Source: Galeruca laticollis (lineage: Eukaryota > Arthropoda > Insecta > Coleoptera > Chrysomelidae). From it: a DNA stretch of 64,000 nucleotides. The stretch lies in the NCBI GenBank assembly GCA_963921935.1, contig OY998180.1, positions 43,028,811 to 43,092,810 of the forward strand. Direction: 5' to 3'. The notes below the pieces were generated by a model that saw only the letters and a program-made list of their open reading frames with translations, made no database searches and was not told where the DNA came from. Positions 52,723-63,131 of the stretch are shown piece after piece (position 1 is the stretch's first letter; each line of letters starts with the position of its first letter). The translations under genes were made by a program, and so were the position numbers.

Positions 52723-54360
52723 CTGTGTCCCCGGATAGGTGAAAAATTCTCCATTTAAATTTTTATTTTTTAGAATTCAGCCCTGCTTGGATAGAAACTA
52801 ATTTTAGTTTTGAAATATCAAGTATTCTGGGAAAATTTTCAAAAAACCATTTTTCTGTGCCTTTTATGTGGCAAATACGACAAAAAGTTATTGAGAAAAG
52901 TTTTTTAGAATCAACGTTTAGATCCCTATACCAAATTTCAAAATCATGTGCCAACCATGATTTTTAATTTTTTTATTTCGCAAATCAATGACTAGTATTT
53001 GTAACAAAGAGTGCCATGAAAAAACAAAATTGTATCCATAAAATTATTAATCTGTTAAAATTAACTGCCAAACGCTAGTTTATTAAACTTAAACTGTTTT
53101 TAAATATTATGTTAACATTAGAGATACATTTTTATGTGATTCAGTGTTATGTAACCGGAGAAAGATCGTTAAATATGGTTATAGCTTTTTTTAGTGAAAG
53201 GTATCCAAATACAATGAAAAAAAATACTGCTTGGCGGCAAGATATTTCCTACAACAGGAAGCATTAATTATAAGAAGATACAAAAGATTATTATGAAATT
53301 GATGCAGGTACTTTGGTTTGTTTAAATTCAATAGATGCATATCCCAAAATAATACTCAGAAATCTAAGCGTAACTACAAACATAAGTAAAACGTATAGTG
53401 AATTTATAGAGCAAAGTCAAATTTTATCACAGTTCTGTTTGTCTTTAGGAAAGCTGATTTTAGAAAACAGAAATGTTCAGAAATTTATAATTTTTTCTGA
53501 CGAAACTACTTTTATCTCAAATGGTATTCCGTCTTCCCGATATTGGAGCGAAGACAATCCCCATTACGTAATTAACACAAGAAGGCAGTATTTAAAAAAA
53601 GTGAATGTTTGGTGTGCTGTGTCATACGAGTTGGGAATCATCGGACCTTTCTTTATTGAAGGAACGTTAAATCAGCATATTTATTTACAAATTCTGCACA
53701 GATTTATTGACGAACTTCCTCTGAATATTCGACCGTCTCATTTCTTTCAACATGACAGCTGCCTTGCTCATTGCACACAAAGTATTACTGATTGGCTAAA
53801 TAATCAGTTCGGTGAAAGATGGCTTGGGAAAATGAGTGTAACATGTTGGCCTGGTAGATCCCCAGACCTTACAATAATTGATTTTTTTGTATGGGGAAGG
53901 GTAAAACAAATAGTTTATAAATAACACATTCCGAATGAAATATTTAAAAACATAATAACACGCGCAGTTCGATCAATTACTAGAGAACACGTACATCAGT
54001 TTTTGTAAAATTTCGAAAACGTATTGAAAATTGCGCAGATTTAGGAGAAGGTTTATTGGAACCTGACAGTTAATCTGAGGTTTTTAACTTGCTTTTTTGT
54101 TAATTATAACTGATTAGTGTTAAGCCACTAGTAATAAACCTTGGCAGTTGAATGTGAAATTTGGTATATGGGCCTAGATGTTGATTCTAAACAACTTTTC
54201 TCAATAACTTGAAAAATAGAGTTTTATGAAAAATTCCGAGGTATATTTGATTTTTCAAAACAAAATTATGTTAGAGACTAGTCTGTAATCAATCAGGGCT
54301 GAACCTCAAAAAGGATAAATTGGAATCGAGAAGTTTTTATCTCTACAAGAGTAGTCCCAC
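52723..54360 (+). mobile_element. Long-arm mariner-like element, copy F
   Basis: Inverted arms at about 52770-52960 and 54130-54310 share CAGCCCTG.TTG, GTTATTGAGAAAAGTT, TTTAGAATCAAC and CCTATACCAAATTTC. The left terminus appears to be TACACTGTGTCCCC; the right terminus is worn, so boundaries are approximate. This is the only copy of the six whose transposase is on the + strand. Confidence 0.7.
53140..54060 (+). pseudogene. DD41D-type mariner transposase, copy F, intact catalytic triad
   Basis: From about 53140 the frame reads CYVTGERSLNMVIAFFSERY, then PNTMKKNTAWRQDISYNRKH and a stop; part of the second DNA-binding domain is missing or altered. From 53313 it is open for 203 codons covering the whole catalytic domain: FIIFSDETTFISNGIPSSRY, WSEDNPHYVINTRRQYLKKV, NVWCAVSYELGIIGPFFIEG and TLNQHIYLQILHRFIDELPL. 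FFQHDSCLAHC and WPGRSPDLTIIDFFVWGRVK carry the second and third Asp. The three Asp residues (FSDE, QHDS, TIID) are all present and the last two are 41 residues apart. It stops at VYK, short of the usual C-terminus, which continues in frame after the stop. This is the most complete catalytic domain of the six mariners here, but not functional as it stands. Confidence 0.82.
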
Positions 54361-54736
54361 CTATACTCGTAACAGTGATCTTTTGTTTATTTGGATTTGG
54401 GTATCCAATTATGGTAGGAGGTTAAAACTCTTACAGACAACAGATGACAATTCAGTTTAATATCCGTTTCAAATGGTAAGGTCCGTTTCTAGGTATTTGG
54501 TTTGTATGTACAATAATAAAATTAATCTAAAACCAATTTACAAAGGCGGCTCACGTAAGCTAATTTATAAGAAACTAAAATAATATTTTTTTACATTCTT
54601 TTCTATATTCTACAATGTTGCCATTTTTAGTATGTGTTTATTGCTATAGAGCATACCTTCTTCTGGAATAACTTGGTTTTCTTATTCTATTCTAGTTAAT
54701 TTTCTACCGATTAATTTTCATAGTCAAAGTCCAAGT
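54361..54736. other. ELAV intron, no gene seen
   Basis: AT-rich spacer without recognised features. Confidence 0.35.
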
Positions 54737-54863
54737 AATATTCGAGATCTTCTAATATTACTGACACAAATGTTGTGTTTGACTATCCTGCTGAATTCTG
54801 TTATATTTTCTCATGTTTCATTCAACACCTTTGCTCTCATGTTTCACATCTTTTCTTGGTTGT

Positions 54864-54910
54864 ACCGTACCGATGACGGCTAATGAGCTAGAAACATGCA
54901 TGTCTGCGGT
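54864..54910 (+). ncRNA. Hammerhead-like motif 6 (U4 changed to C)
   Basis: Stem I ACCGTA, core CCGATGA, in which the invariant U4 is C, stem II GGCT-AATG-AGCT, GAAA, a stem III of three pairs (ACA-TGCA-TGT), the GTC site with cleavage after 54904, and TGCGGT closing stem I. The U4 change should reduce or abolish activity. Otherwise it matches motif 5 at 30807-30853. Confidence 0.6.
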
Positions 54911-55218
54911 TACCACTCTTTTCAGTAGCCCCTTCTTCTATTTGCGTGCAATACCCACTAATCTATTCGTTGCTTATTGTTCATATGTCACGCACTATTC
55001 GTACATCTTGTTATTATTTCATTAATCTGGGTCGGAAGTTTCAGACGGGAGTGTTATATGCACCTCCGTGTCTATGTTGGTTGTTGTCTCGAATATTCGA
55101 GATCTTCTAATATTACTGACACAAATGTTGTGTTTGACTATCCTGCTGAATTCTGTTATATTTTCTCATGTTTCATTCAACACCTTTGCTCTCATGTTTC
55201 ACATCTTTTCTTGGTTGT

Positions 55219-55265
55219 ACCGTACCGATGACGGCTAATGAGCTAGAAACATGCATGTCTGCGGT
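55219..55265 (+). ncRNA. Hammerhead-like motif 7 (tandem copy of motif 6)
   Basis: Identical to motif 6, including CCGATGA, with the predicted cleavage after 55259. Together the two would excise a 355-nt monomer (54905-55259). The shared U4C change suggests that the duplication happened after the mutation, or that the unit was copied as a dimer. Confidence 0.6.
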
Positions 55266-55327
55266 TACCACTCTTTTCAGTAGCCCCTTCTTCTATCTGC
55301 GTGCAATACCCACTAATCTATTCGTTG

Positions 55328-55330
<3 letters not shown>

Positions 55331-55407
<77 letters not shown>
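55331..55407. repeat. (TA)n microsatellite
   Basis: Uninterrupted TA tract of about 77 bp joining the retrozyme-like repeat to the 3' side of piggyBac element 2. Confidence 0.95.
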
Positions 55408-55409
<2 letters not shown>

Positions 55410-57715
55410 GAGTTGGCATATGTAAAAACTTTATGAAATAAAGTCATATTTTCACGAAAATATTTAATTAATTCTTGAAAAGTAAAAATTTTGACATATT
55501 TTGAATTTACATGTTTTTTTTTCAAAATGTAATATAAACATACCAAACAGCTTTTATCTGTAAAGAAGCTTGATAAACAAGAGTATACAAAAATATATTC
55601 TTAAATTTTTATCAAAAATTACAAAAATAACAAGCTTTATTTTAGAGGTCATTTTTACACTCTTTACATATTTTAAAGGTGCACTCTAAACATACTGGGT
55701 TCTTACACATCACTTTTAGGACATAAATAACACACTTTTCTTATTTCTAAACGTTCTTCCTGATCCATATTCTGTATTTCACGATTTTTTGTGACTTCTT
55801 CTCCTATGATACGCTGAATTCCTATTTTGATTTCTACTGGAGTTCTAGAATTTACGAATCTTCTCTCCATGTGGGGTGTAACAAGTTCTTTTGCTAACAT
55901 TTTTAAAAAATTTCCTGTCGTGATTTTAGGAGAATTTTGTCCTGATGTATATAGGATGTACGCATTAGCCGTGCTGATATTTAGTAACTGAAAGAACACT
56001 GCCATTGGCCATCTTATTGTTCTCCTACTAGCACTAAAATTGGAACATTTTTCATCCAACGTATCAACTCCACTTTTGGTATTATTGTAAAAAGCATTTA
56101 TCTCTGGTTTACCTGTGTCTTCATCAGTGTGTCGTGTGTGATGCATTGACGATGCAAGTATTACTGCTTTTCCTTTTTTAGGAACATGGGAAATAAGAGT
56201 GATTTTTTTTGTAAATCCGTATAAAGTGCTTCCAACTTCTTTAGTTTTGGAAGGCAGAAATTCTTTGGGTAGTTCTTTTTTATTTTTTCTCATCGTTCCG
56301 ACATAAGTTAGCTTTTTTCAAATAAAATGTCGATGAGCTCTATTGACGTAAACCAATTATCGGCAGTAACATTTTTATTTGTGCCGTAAATTGGCTGGCA
56401 TAAACGTAAAACAGACTGAGTTGGTTTATTATATTTTTTCTCGACTTCTGGCAGGCCTTTGCTATCGGAACCACTTCCAGTGTAAATATATCCATTATAG
56501 AAATAGTGGTTACGAGCATCAGTTAAACACTGAACCTTTATGCCGTACTTGGCTGGTTTCTTGGGTATATACATTTTAAACCGGCATTTTCCTCGAAAGG
56601 AAATCAACATTTTGTCAACACACGTTAACAAGCCCACGGAATATGCTTCCTGACAATTTTGTACAAATTTGTTATAAACTTCTGAAATTGGTGCAGCGGG
56701 ATCCTCAATTTTGCATTCTAGACGATCAGTGGGGTTGTCAAAACGTAGACAGACTAGTAAAAACTCAAACCGTTTCATGGTCATGACACATCTAAATACG
56801 TCCCGTCCAGTTCCATCTGTGGCAAAAATGGTCTCTATATTTTCGTGGTTAGACTTAAACACGGATGTATAAATCAGCAGACCTAAGAACGCATTTATTT
56901 CAACTAAATTAGTGTCTTGAATCCACGCTAATTTTTTATCAGCATATTTTATCCGTTTAGTTCCAATTTTTTCATTGGTCCATTGCACTATTTGCTGCAA
57001 AATGTCATGTTGAAAAAGAAGGCCCCATGCGGATGCTGCTGTGGGAGAAATCTGTAAGCGCTGCTTAGCCATTTTAGGCAATCCAGGTAACTGAACTACA
57101 ATGTTGTGCTTCATAGTGCGACTGCGGCTGACATGAGGTTTTGCACTCCACTTATACTTATTTTTTCCATAATAGGATTTTCGATTCGCTTCTTGCCTCT
57201 CTTCATACTCATCATTTTCGTCATCGTCGCTGTCTAGGTCTTCATTACCTCTAATAACTTCTTGATCATCTTTCAAACTAATTTCATCAGATTCCTCGCA
57301 GTCAAGCTCCGACTCACTATCGTGATCACTTTCGATTGCGTAATCACTATCACAAACATCTATGTCGCTAACATCACTGTCTACTTCATCATTCCATCGT
57401 TTCACAATCTCTTCAAACTGTTTATCATCAAACCGAACACATTTAGACGGCCCCGGAGCAGAATCCATTCTAAACGTATTTTTTAAAAAGTTACTTAACC
57501 CGTACAAAGGGGTCTCACAGACACTTTCGTACTTTAACTCGAAATAATTTACGCGTACGTTCACCTATATCTATCAAAATCTTCAAGCGCACTGCTGTTG
57601 GCCCAACTTAAAAGCAGATGGAACGGCAGAATGATATAGGAAGAAGTGGGGGAGCGGGTGTGCGTGACTTATTGACAAGTGTGTCACAGACCCCATGATA
57701 CGGGATACGGGTTAA
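55408..57715 (-). mobile_element. piggyBac element 2, nearly complete coding region
   Basis: The transposase-5' end is a clear piggyBac terminus: reading inward from the right, TTAA (57712-57715) then CCCGTATCCCGTATCATGGG. A related motif, CCCGTACAAAGGGGTCTC, lies inside at about 57497 in opposite orientation, the usual subterminal inverted repeat. The other end was not found: between the stop codon (55642) and the (TA)n tract there is no CCC.../TTAA terminus, so that side is truncated or displaced. Left boundary is therefore arbitrary. Confidence 0.8.
55642..57468 (-). pseudogene. piggyBac transposase (element 2), two 1-nt frameshifts
   Basis: Starts MDSAPGPSKCVRFDDKQFEE at 57468. A very acidic N-terminal region rich in Asp/Glu/Ser is followed by the DDE domain: RLQISPTAASAWGLLFQHDI, NLVEINAFLGLLIYTSVFKS and RFEFLLVCLRFDNPTDRLE. 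The first catalytic Asp is in LLTCVDKMLISFRGKC, the second in NVTADNWFTSIELIDIL, and the last two in TKSGVDTLDEKC; all four are present, although the Glu after the first Asp is Lys. A C-terminal cysteine-rich finger (CYLCPKS..CKNPVCLECTFK, then ICKECK) ends the protein. A one-base loss in an A-run near 56305 and another near 55705 break the frame; otherwise the roughly 610 codons are open. Much younger than piggyBac element 1, and not closely related to it. Confidence 0.9.
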
Positions 57716-59486
57716 TACTCTATTTGTAGACTCAATTCTTAAATATATCGCACTCTTTTTGTAACTAAATTTTTCCCGAGCTTGACAAGGCATGTTATAA
57801 CGCTGATACCTCTAAATGTGGAGCTTTGTTATAGCATTTTTCAAAATTGCTATTATTCTTATTAACAATCTGTAGTGTCTCTGGTTTCTTTTAGTGTCTG
57901 TGGTAGATTATATTGTCCACTACAACCCTGTGATAATAATTAGTTTCCTATTTGGTACTACTATTCTCTTTATTGGGTATAAATTATTATTTTTGTTTAT
58001 CCCTTATTTGAAGGAGTTTTTATTCACCTTTTCGCATCAATATGGCGTGTGTCATAATCATAACACGTTGAGAAATATTTTTTAATGTTATTAATGGATT
58101 ATGGAGTACCTTTTATTAATAATTGAAACATCATTTTGCATTTATTAATTAACTGCGGCATCAAATGAAGATAGTATGCTTGTTATTCATATAGTTAACA
58201 AATATCTGAATGAACAACAACTAGTCGACAACAAAGGAAAGATTCACTAATTAGTTAAGATTCGGGATTACCAAAGTAATTTTATAATTATTCATATTTA
58301 GAAAGCAAAATTGGGTAAAAAATTGGAATGTAAATAAAAATAGAGATACTGAAGTTAAACAGATAACAAGCAGTATGAATAACATGTCTACCGTGACAGT
58401 CATTAATCTTACATGCTATTTGAGGAAAATAATGGCGAGTTATTTGAAATAAACATTATATCCTTTTTTCCTTCAACGTATTGGGTGTTAACTTCTTGTA
58501 ACCAAGGATGCCGCGGTAAGACTGCTAAATAAATTAACAATAAACTAAAGTTCTGCTTCAAAATAATGCGAATTAACAAAAATTTGTTCTGCCATTAACG
58601 ATCACAGCCTACTGAGAGTATGTTCATTGTTTGATAAGATTATTAGTATTAAGCCATAACCAAATATCTTGAAACGGTTTATATCTCCGAAAAGTCATAT
58701 GTAAACACAAATTTCATGAAACATAATACATAATTAATGCAATAGCAAACGTTGGAACTTTATTGGAAAAATGAATCCGATAAAAATATTTTTTCCACAC
58801 ATACTGATAGAAATACCAATTATTTTATATATTTGGATTATATTGTACTTATTACGCATATTGATCCACCTTTGGTTGTTCTGTTAACGAGTCGTGTATC
58901 GTGTATCAGCTAAATGTAAAACCAAACCGCTCACGTCAGACTTTATTCGAAAAACAAAACAAAAGTAAAAGCACCCATCCCCCTAATCAATTGACGAACA
59001 CATGTTCATAAAATAATTTAAACCTTTTCGTTTAAGTTAAGCTCATTTACAGCTTTAATTGATTTAGTTGTTGTTTTCTCTTTATTTGCGTCGTGGCATG
59101 TAGATTTATTTGATTTTTCTGTTCGTTTTCGTTTTATTTAATTTTGATTAAAAAGCAGAGCAATCACTTCCTTACACACATTTACACAAGCAACATTGTC
59201 CATAAGAAAAGAATGATGTATACATAATACATCCTTCCTCTCTTGGATCATAGACATCATACAAAGGCTTTTAGGAACGATTAAAATTTCAATATAAATT
59301 TATTGTGCATTGTAACAACCTCATTTACATACAATCTAAACTTTCGAAATTACCTGAAGGCCTGTGTTTGAGGAAAGGAACAATAATGGGTTTTCAAAAC
59401 ATAACATTATTGAATTAGTACTTGAAAATCGCTTTTATTTGTTCCATTTTGAAAAAATATGTTGAAACGGTGCCCTTCTTATTTAG
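57716..59486 (+). other. Last part of the 35.6-kb ELAV intron
   Basis: AT-rich intron ending in the acceptor CCCTTCTTATTTAG at 59486. No further element or exon is recognised. Confidence 0.5.
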
Positions 59487-59718
59487 GTCTTTCAAAGGGT
59501 GTCGGATTTATCAGATTTGATCAACGTCTGGAAGCAGAAAGAGCAATCCAAGAGTTGAATGGTACTATTCCAAAAGGATCTACTGAGCCCATAACTGTTA
59601 AATTCGCTAACAACCCCAGTAATAACAACAAAGCTATTCCTCCACTGGCAGCTTACCTTACACCACAAGCAACACGGAGATTTGCTGGCCCTATTCATCA
59701 TCCAACAGGACGCTTTAG
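59487..59718 (+). CDS. fne/Rbp9-like: ELAV/Hu-family RNA-binding protein, exon encoding end of RRM2 and hinge
   Basis: The exon completes the split Gly codon and reads GLSKGVGFIRFDQRLEAERA, IQELNGTIPKGSTEPITVKF and ANNPSNNNKAIPPLAAYLTP, then QATRRFAGPIHHPTGRF plus two bases of the next codon. GVGFIRF is RNP1 of RRM2; the helix 2 and beta 4 segments follow. The Asn/Pro-rich part is the start of the hinge between RRM2 and RRM3, which carries localisation and protein-contact signals in ELAV proteins. It enters at phase 1, matching both the exon at 23761 and the microexon, and leaves at phase 2 with donor AG/GTAAGC at 59719. RRM3 must lie beyond 64000. Confidence 0.95.
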
Positions 59719-61939
59719 GTAAGCCAATTTATTTGTAAATAGAGATATTATCAAAAACATTCCTTAAATGGGGTACTTTAGCATTGATCAAACAATTTGT
59801 TGTTTATTTTACAACTTAGAATAATTGAAAATTTGATATTAGAACCTTAAATAAATTAAAACCATCTCAACTAATATTTATTCACAATATATTATTTCTA
59901 GTCATGTTTTTATCACAATTCGATTTCTGTCTCTAAAAAATGCTCATCAAGAATAAATGAAAGATAAGTAGTCCTTTTGCTTGCTACATTCCGAATAAGT
60001 CTTCGCCTGCTGTTGTAGTCAAACCATAGATTGAGTAAAACCTATCTGAGCTAGAGTTATAGAGAAATTGGAGAATATTCTCAATTATGAGAATTTTCTA
60101 AGAACGACCTACTAAAACTAAACAATGGAAGATTTTATTATTGAATAGGGATCGAGAAAGATGCTGAATGATTATGCCATCTGCCGGGAAAAAAACACAA
60201 AGTTTTTAATATTTTTTTTTAAACCATAATATGTGTTTGTGATGTCTTCATCGAAAGTACCTTGCTGTAGAAGAAACATATAACATAGCTTCGGTGAGAA
60301 TACGCCTTGAAAGAGTGAATAAAAGAATCAATTTAATTTTTTTTTTTCAAAAGTTCCAGTATCTTTACTTTCTCACATTGATGAAATTGTATTTGTGGTA
60401 TGAAGCTTGATCAACTTTACAAAACCAATAATAAAACGATAATCTATAAGCTATACAAATCAACAAGAAAAAATTATAATAAAGTTAGCAAACATCTGAA
60501 AATTTTTACAAATTACATTTACATAACTGTTAACTTTTGAAAAAAAATATTTCGAAAAATTGAAAATTATCCATAACAGAAATTAATGCTTTTTATTGTG
60601 TATTTTTTTTAATATAATAAATTCAGTTCCAATATACGAAAAGTACTTATTTTTAGATTAAAATTATTTAACATTTCATAAAATTATTTTTTATAATTCG
60701 CGTATCAAAGAGACTTCATTATAACATTGTTTAGAATGTCGCAATTAAGTCTCTTTGAACACTTTTTTAGCCATTTTTAGTGTCATACAGTTGGTTATTG
60801 TATGTGGTATACATTATTTGACATTTGACTTGAACCTTGAAACATATTATAAATAAAATGGTCTAGCGTTGTTCTAGCTAGCAAATTATTATATTAAATG
60901 GTCTTAAAGGTAAATTTGAATAAATTATATATTAAAAATATTCAAAAGTACAGTACGCTAACATTTATTCATCAAAGATTTGTCAATTGTTTATTTTTAT
61001 ATTGTATAGAATCAATATATAGGTATACATAACGTTCGATATTTGGAATAAATTACCAGATATCTATGTGAAGAAGTATTACAGAAATAATTCTGTTCAT
61101 GATATAATATAAATAGATCGCAAAAGCATATATGAAGAAGCTCTTTTTTAAACAAATAATCATCCTCTGTTTGCTTAAATGAAAGTTTGTTTACAATTTA
61201 CACAATTGTTCGGTCATAATATGTCAAAAGTCAAAAGTGCTGAATAAAACCATCTGTGATCTGACCAATCCGGAATCTACAGAATTGCCAACTTAAATTA
61301 AAACCACTGCTACTAGTTTAAAAACAGTGATTATATTTAGTTTTATTTTATTTAAAAAATTTGAATAAATGCGAATTATAAAAAATATTGTGTAAAACTT
61401 GTGTCACAATGACTTTCTGTAGTACTCGTGAACTTCACTCGTACTACAAAACGAGTCATTGTGACATTTGTTTTACAAATAACTATTTTATCACATTTTT
61501 GTTAATGGTTTGCAAGTAATATTTAACAGTTTGATTATTATGTATACATTATATTATCTATGAAAATATTTAATGTTGATAAAAGTATGACTATTATTCT
61601 TGTTAATGAAAAACTATAAACTTTAATTCTAAACAAAGAAGTAACGAATATTAATTTCATTTATTTAATTGTAATAACCATTAATATTGCAGTTGTATAA
61701 TTAATCTAGGTCTGTTGAGTACATAGAAAATAACTTTGGTTTAGGTTATTTCTTACACTGTTTGTTTACATCACTATGTTTTTCTTATTTAACGCCAGGG
61801 CGCTCTACTTTCGACAGAAGTGCTGCCTCTATAGTTCGGATACGATCCCTATAATGATAAATTAAAATACATAAAATCTTATTTTCCAAAAACCTATAAA
61901 ATAGGAAATATCTTAAACAAACGTAACGAACAGGCTTAA
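59719..61939 (+). other. Next ELAV intron, with one long hairpin
   Basis: AT-rich intron without coding potential. At 61392-61485 a palindrome with arms of about 40 bp pairs GTAAAAC...TGTCACAATGACT, TGTAGTAC and CGAGTG/CTCGTG with their complements around a 12-nt loop. It may be a very small MITE or an RNA structure. Confidence 0.5.
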
Positions 61940-62500
61940 CAAAAAATAATTTTAATTTGGGTCATGAAAACTGGAAAATCGTTCACTGACCCCTTCAAAA
62001 TTCGATACCATTTCCACTATTTCGATTTCCCTAGGATTATTGGTCGACTGGTACTGAGAAGTAGATGGATTTTCTTCTTCATACTTGGACATCGCTGGTA
62101 GCTGATACTCCTGATTCAATAATTTTAAATTATGGGCTATAAACGTCACAGTACTGGCTCGCTCAGCTGTTAGTCGGTTTATTTTTGCAGAGTGTATGAA
62201 ACCATATGTGCTAATGCTTCTTTCGGTAGCAGCGTTGTTTCAAAATGCTTTTATAGACTATAGAAACATTCTACTACTTCACTTAGTTTAAGCTTATCTG
62301 ACTCTACTCTGGTTATATATCTGGTATCAAGAAGACGTTTCAAGCAGTGGATAATTGATCCCAACGAGTTTTGATATTGACATGGTCTTTTTTCGGTATG
62401 GATTTTTTTGAAAGTGGCCAGTAAAAGATGTGAATTATCAATTTCCTTGACGATACTTTTAACGTTGTCCTCTATCGAAGCCATAGTTCGCATTTTTGAA
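61940..62500 (-). pseudogene. Unidentified coding remnant, two linked frames
   Basis: On the minus strand, IEDNVKSIVKEIDNSHLLLA, then TFKKIHTEKRPCQYQNSLGS and LDTRYITRVESDKLKLSEVV, is followed after a stop by a shifted frame, ASTVTFIAHNLKLLNQEYQL, and a Ser/Glu-rich tail. The amino-acid composition is more protein-like than the surrounding AT-rich frames, and the two frames read as one broken protein of about 180 residues. I do not recognise the family. It could be a fragment of an unknown transposon protein or a host pseudogene. The tail ends at about 61952. Confidence 0.3.
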
Positions 62501-62550
62501 ATGTATCCTATTCATAAATTAAGTGTATGGGTGACGCAACCATAAACATT

Positions 62551-62590
62551 CTCCAAGCTTTCGTAAATCTTTATTTACATCATCAGGGAA
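62551..62590 (-). ncRNA. Hammerhead ribozyme motif 8 (PLE tail)
   Basis: Minus strand: stem I TTCC, core CTGATGA, stem II GTAAAT-AAAG-ATTTAC (6 bp), GAAA, then GCTT with the palindromic AGCU stem III, and GGAG closing stem I with four pairs, one of them U-G. The plan is identical to motif 4 of Penelope-like element 1, although the stems differ in sequence, so the structure is conserved by covariation rather than by recent copying. Confidence 0.7.
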
Positions 62591-63131
62591 CTACAATAAG
62601 GAAAGAAAAACATAAATTATAAAAAGTGTTCTTACAAACATTTCTACAACTTACATTGATCGAGATTGCATCATAGATATTGAATACAGGAAAAGTGTAC
62701 AACAGCAAGTCATTAGAGAAATAGGTCCAGTCGGCAATACATTTGCCTACTACGGGTTCAAATTTAAAACATTATTAAAAAGTAAAAAGTTAAAACATTA
62801 AAAATCGAGAATCCACACACCCACGCGGACTTGTGAGAATAATGGCGGAAACTGAAAATGTCAGGTTAAGTACAACATTCATCATTACTAAATGAATGAA
62901 AAGAATCGATCTTTGCAATGACGCGAGACACTGAAACAATCGAATTGAAACTTTCAAGAGAATACCGGGGTGGTACCAAAATTATGGAACTGTTGTGAAA
63001 TATCACTCCAATGAAATTCTCATTAACGAGAATTAATATGTGATTATTGATGTTATTTATTATTATTATTAATATTATTATGGATCTTTTAATAAAGGGG
63101 GAACACCTACCATGATGACACAAGTAGGAAA

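Larger units (their letters stand above)
54737..55332 (+). mobile_element. Tandem 355-bp retrozyme-like repeat, about 1.7 copies
   Basis: A 241-bp segment starting AATATTCGAGATCTTC at 54737 is repeated at 55092 with a single difference seen (TATTTGCG versus TATCTGCG). Each copy contains a hammerhead-like motif in the same place and ends TTCGTTGCTTA, the second running straight into a (TA)n tract. The repeat period and the distance between the two predicted cleavage sites are both 355. Tandem, non-coding units of a few hundred bp bounded by type I hammerheads are the hallmark of animal retrozymes. The 3' part is shared with the palindromic repeat at 30678-30923. Confidence 0.65.

Noticed and set aside
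57894..58085. Hydrophobic 63-codon frame as a small membrane protein
   Set aside because: T-rich intron sequence gives Phe/Leu/Ile runs; no start context or conservation can be argued.
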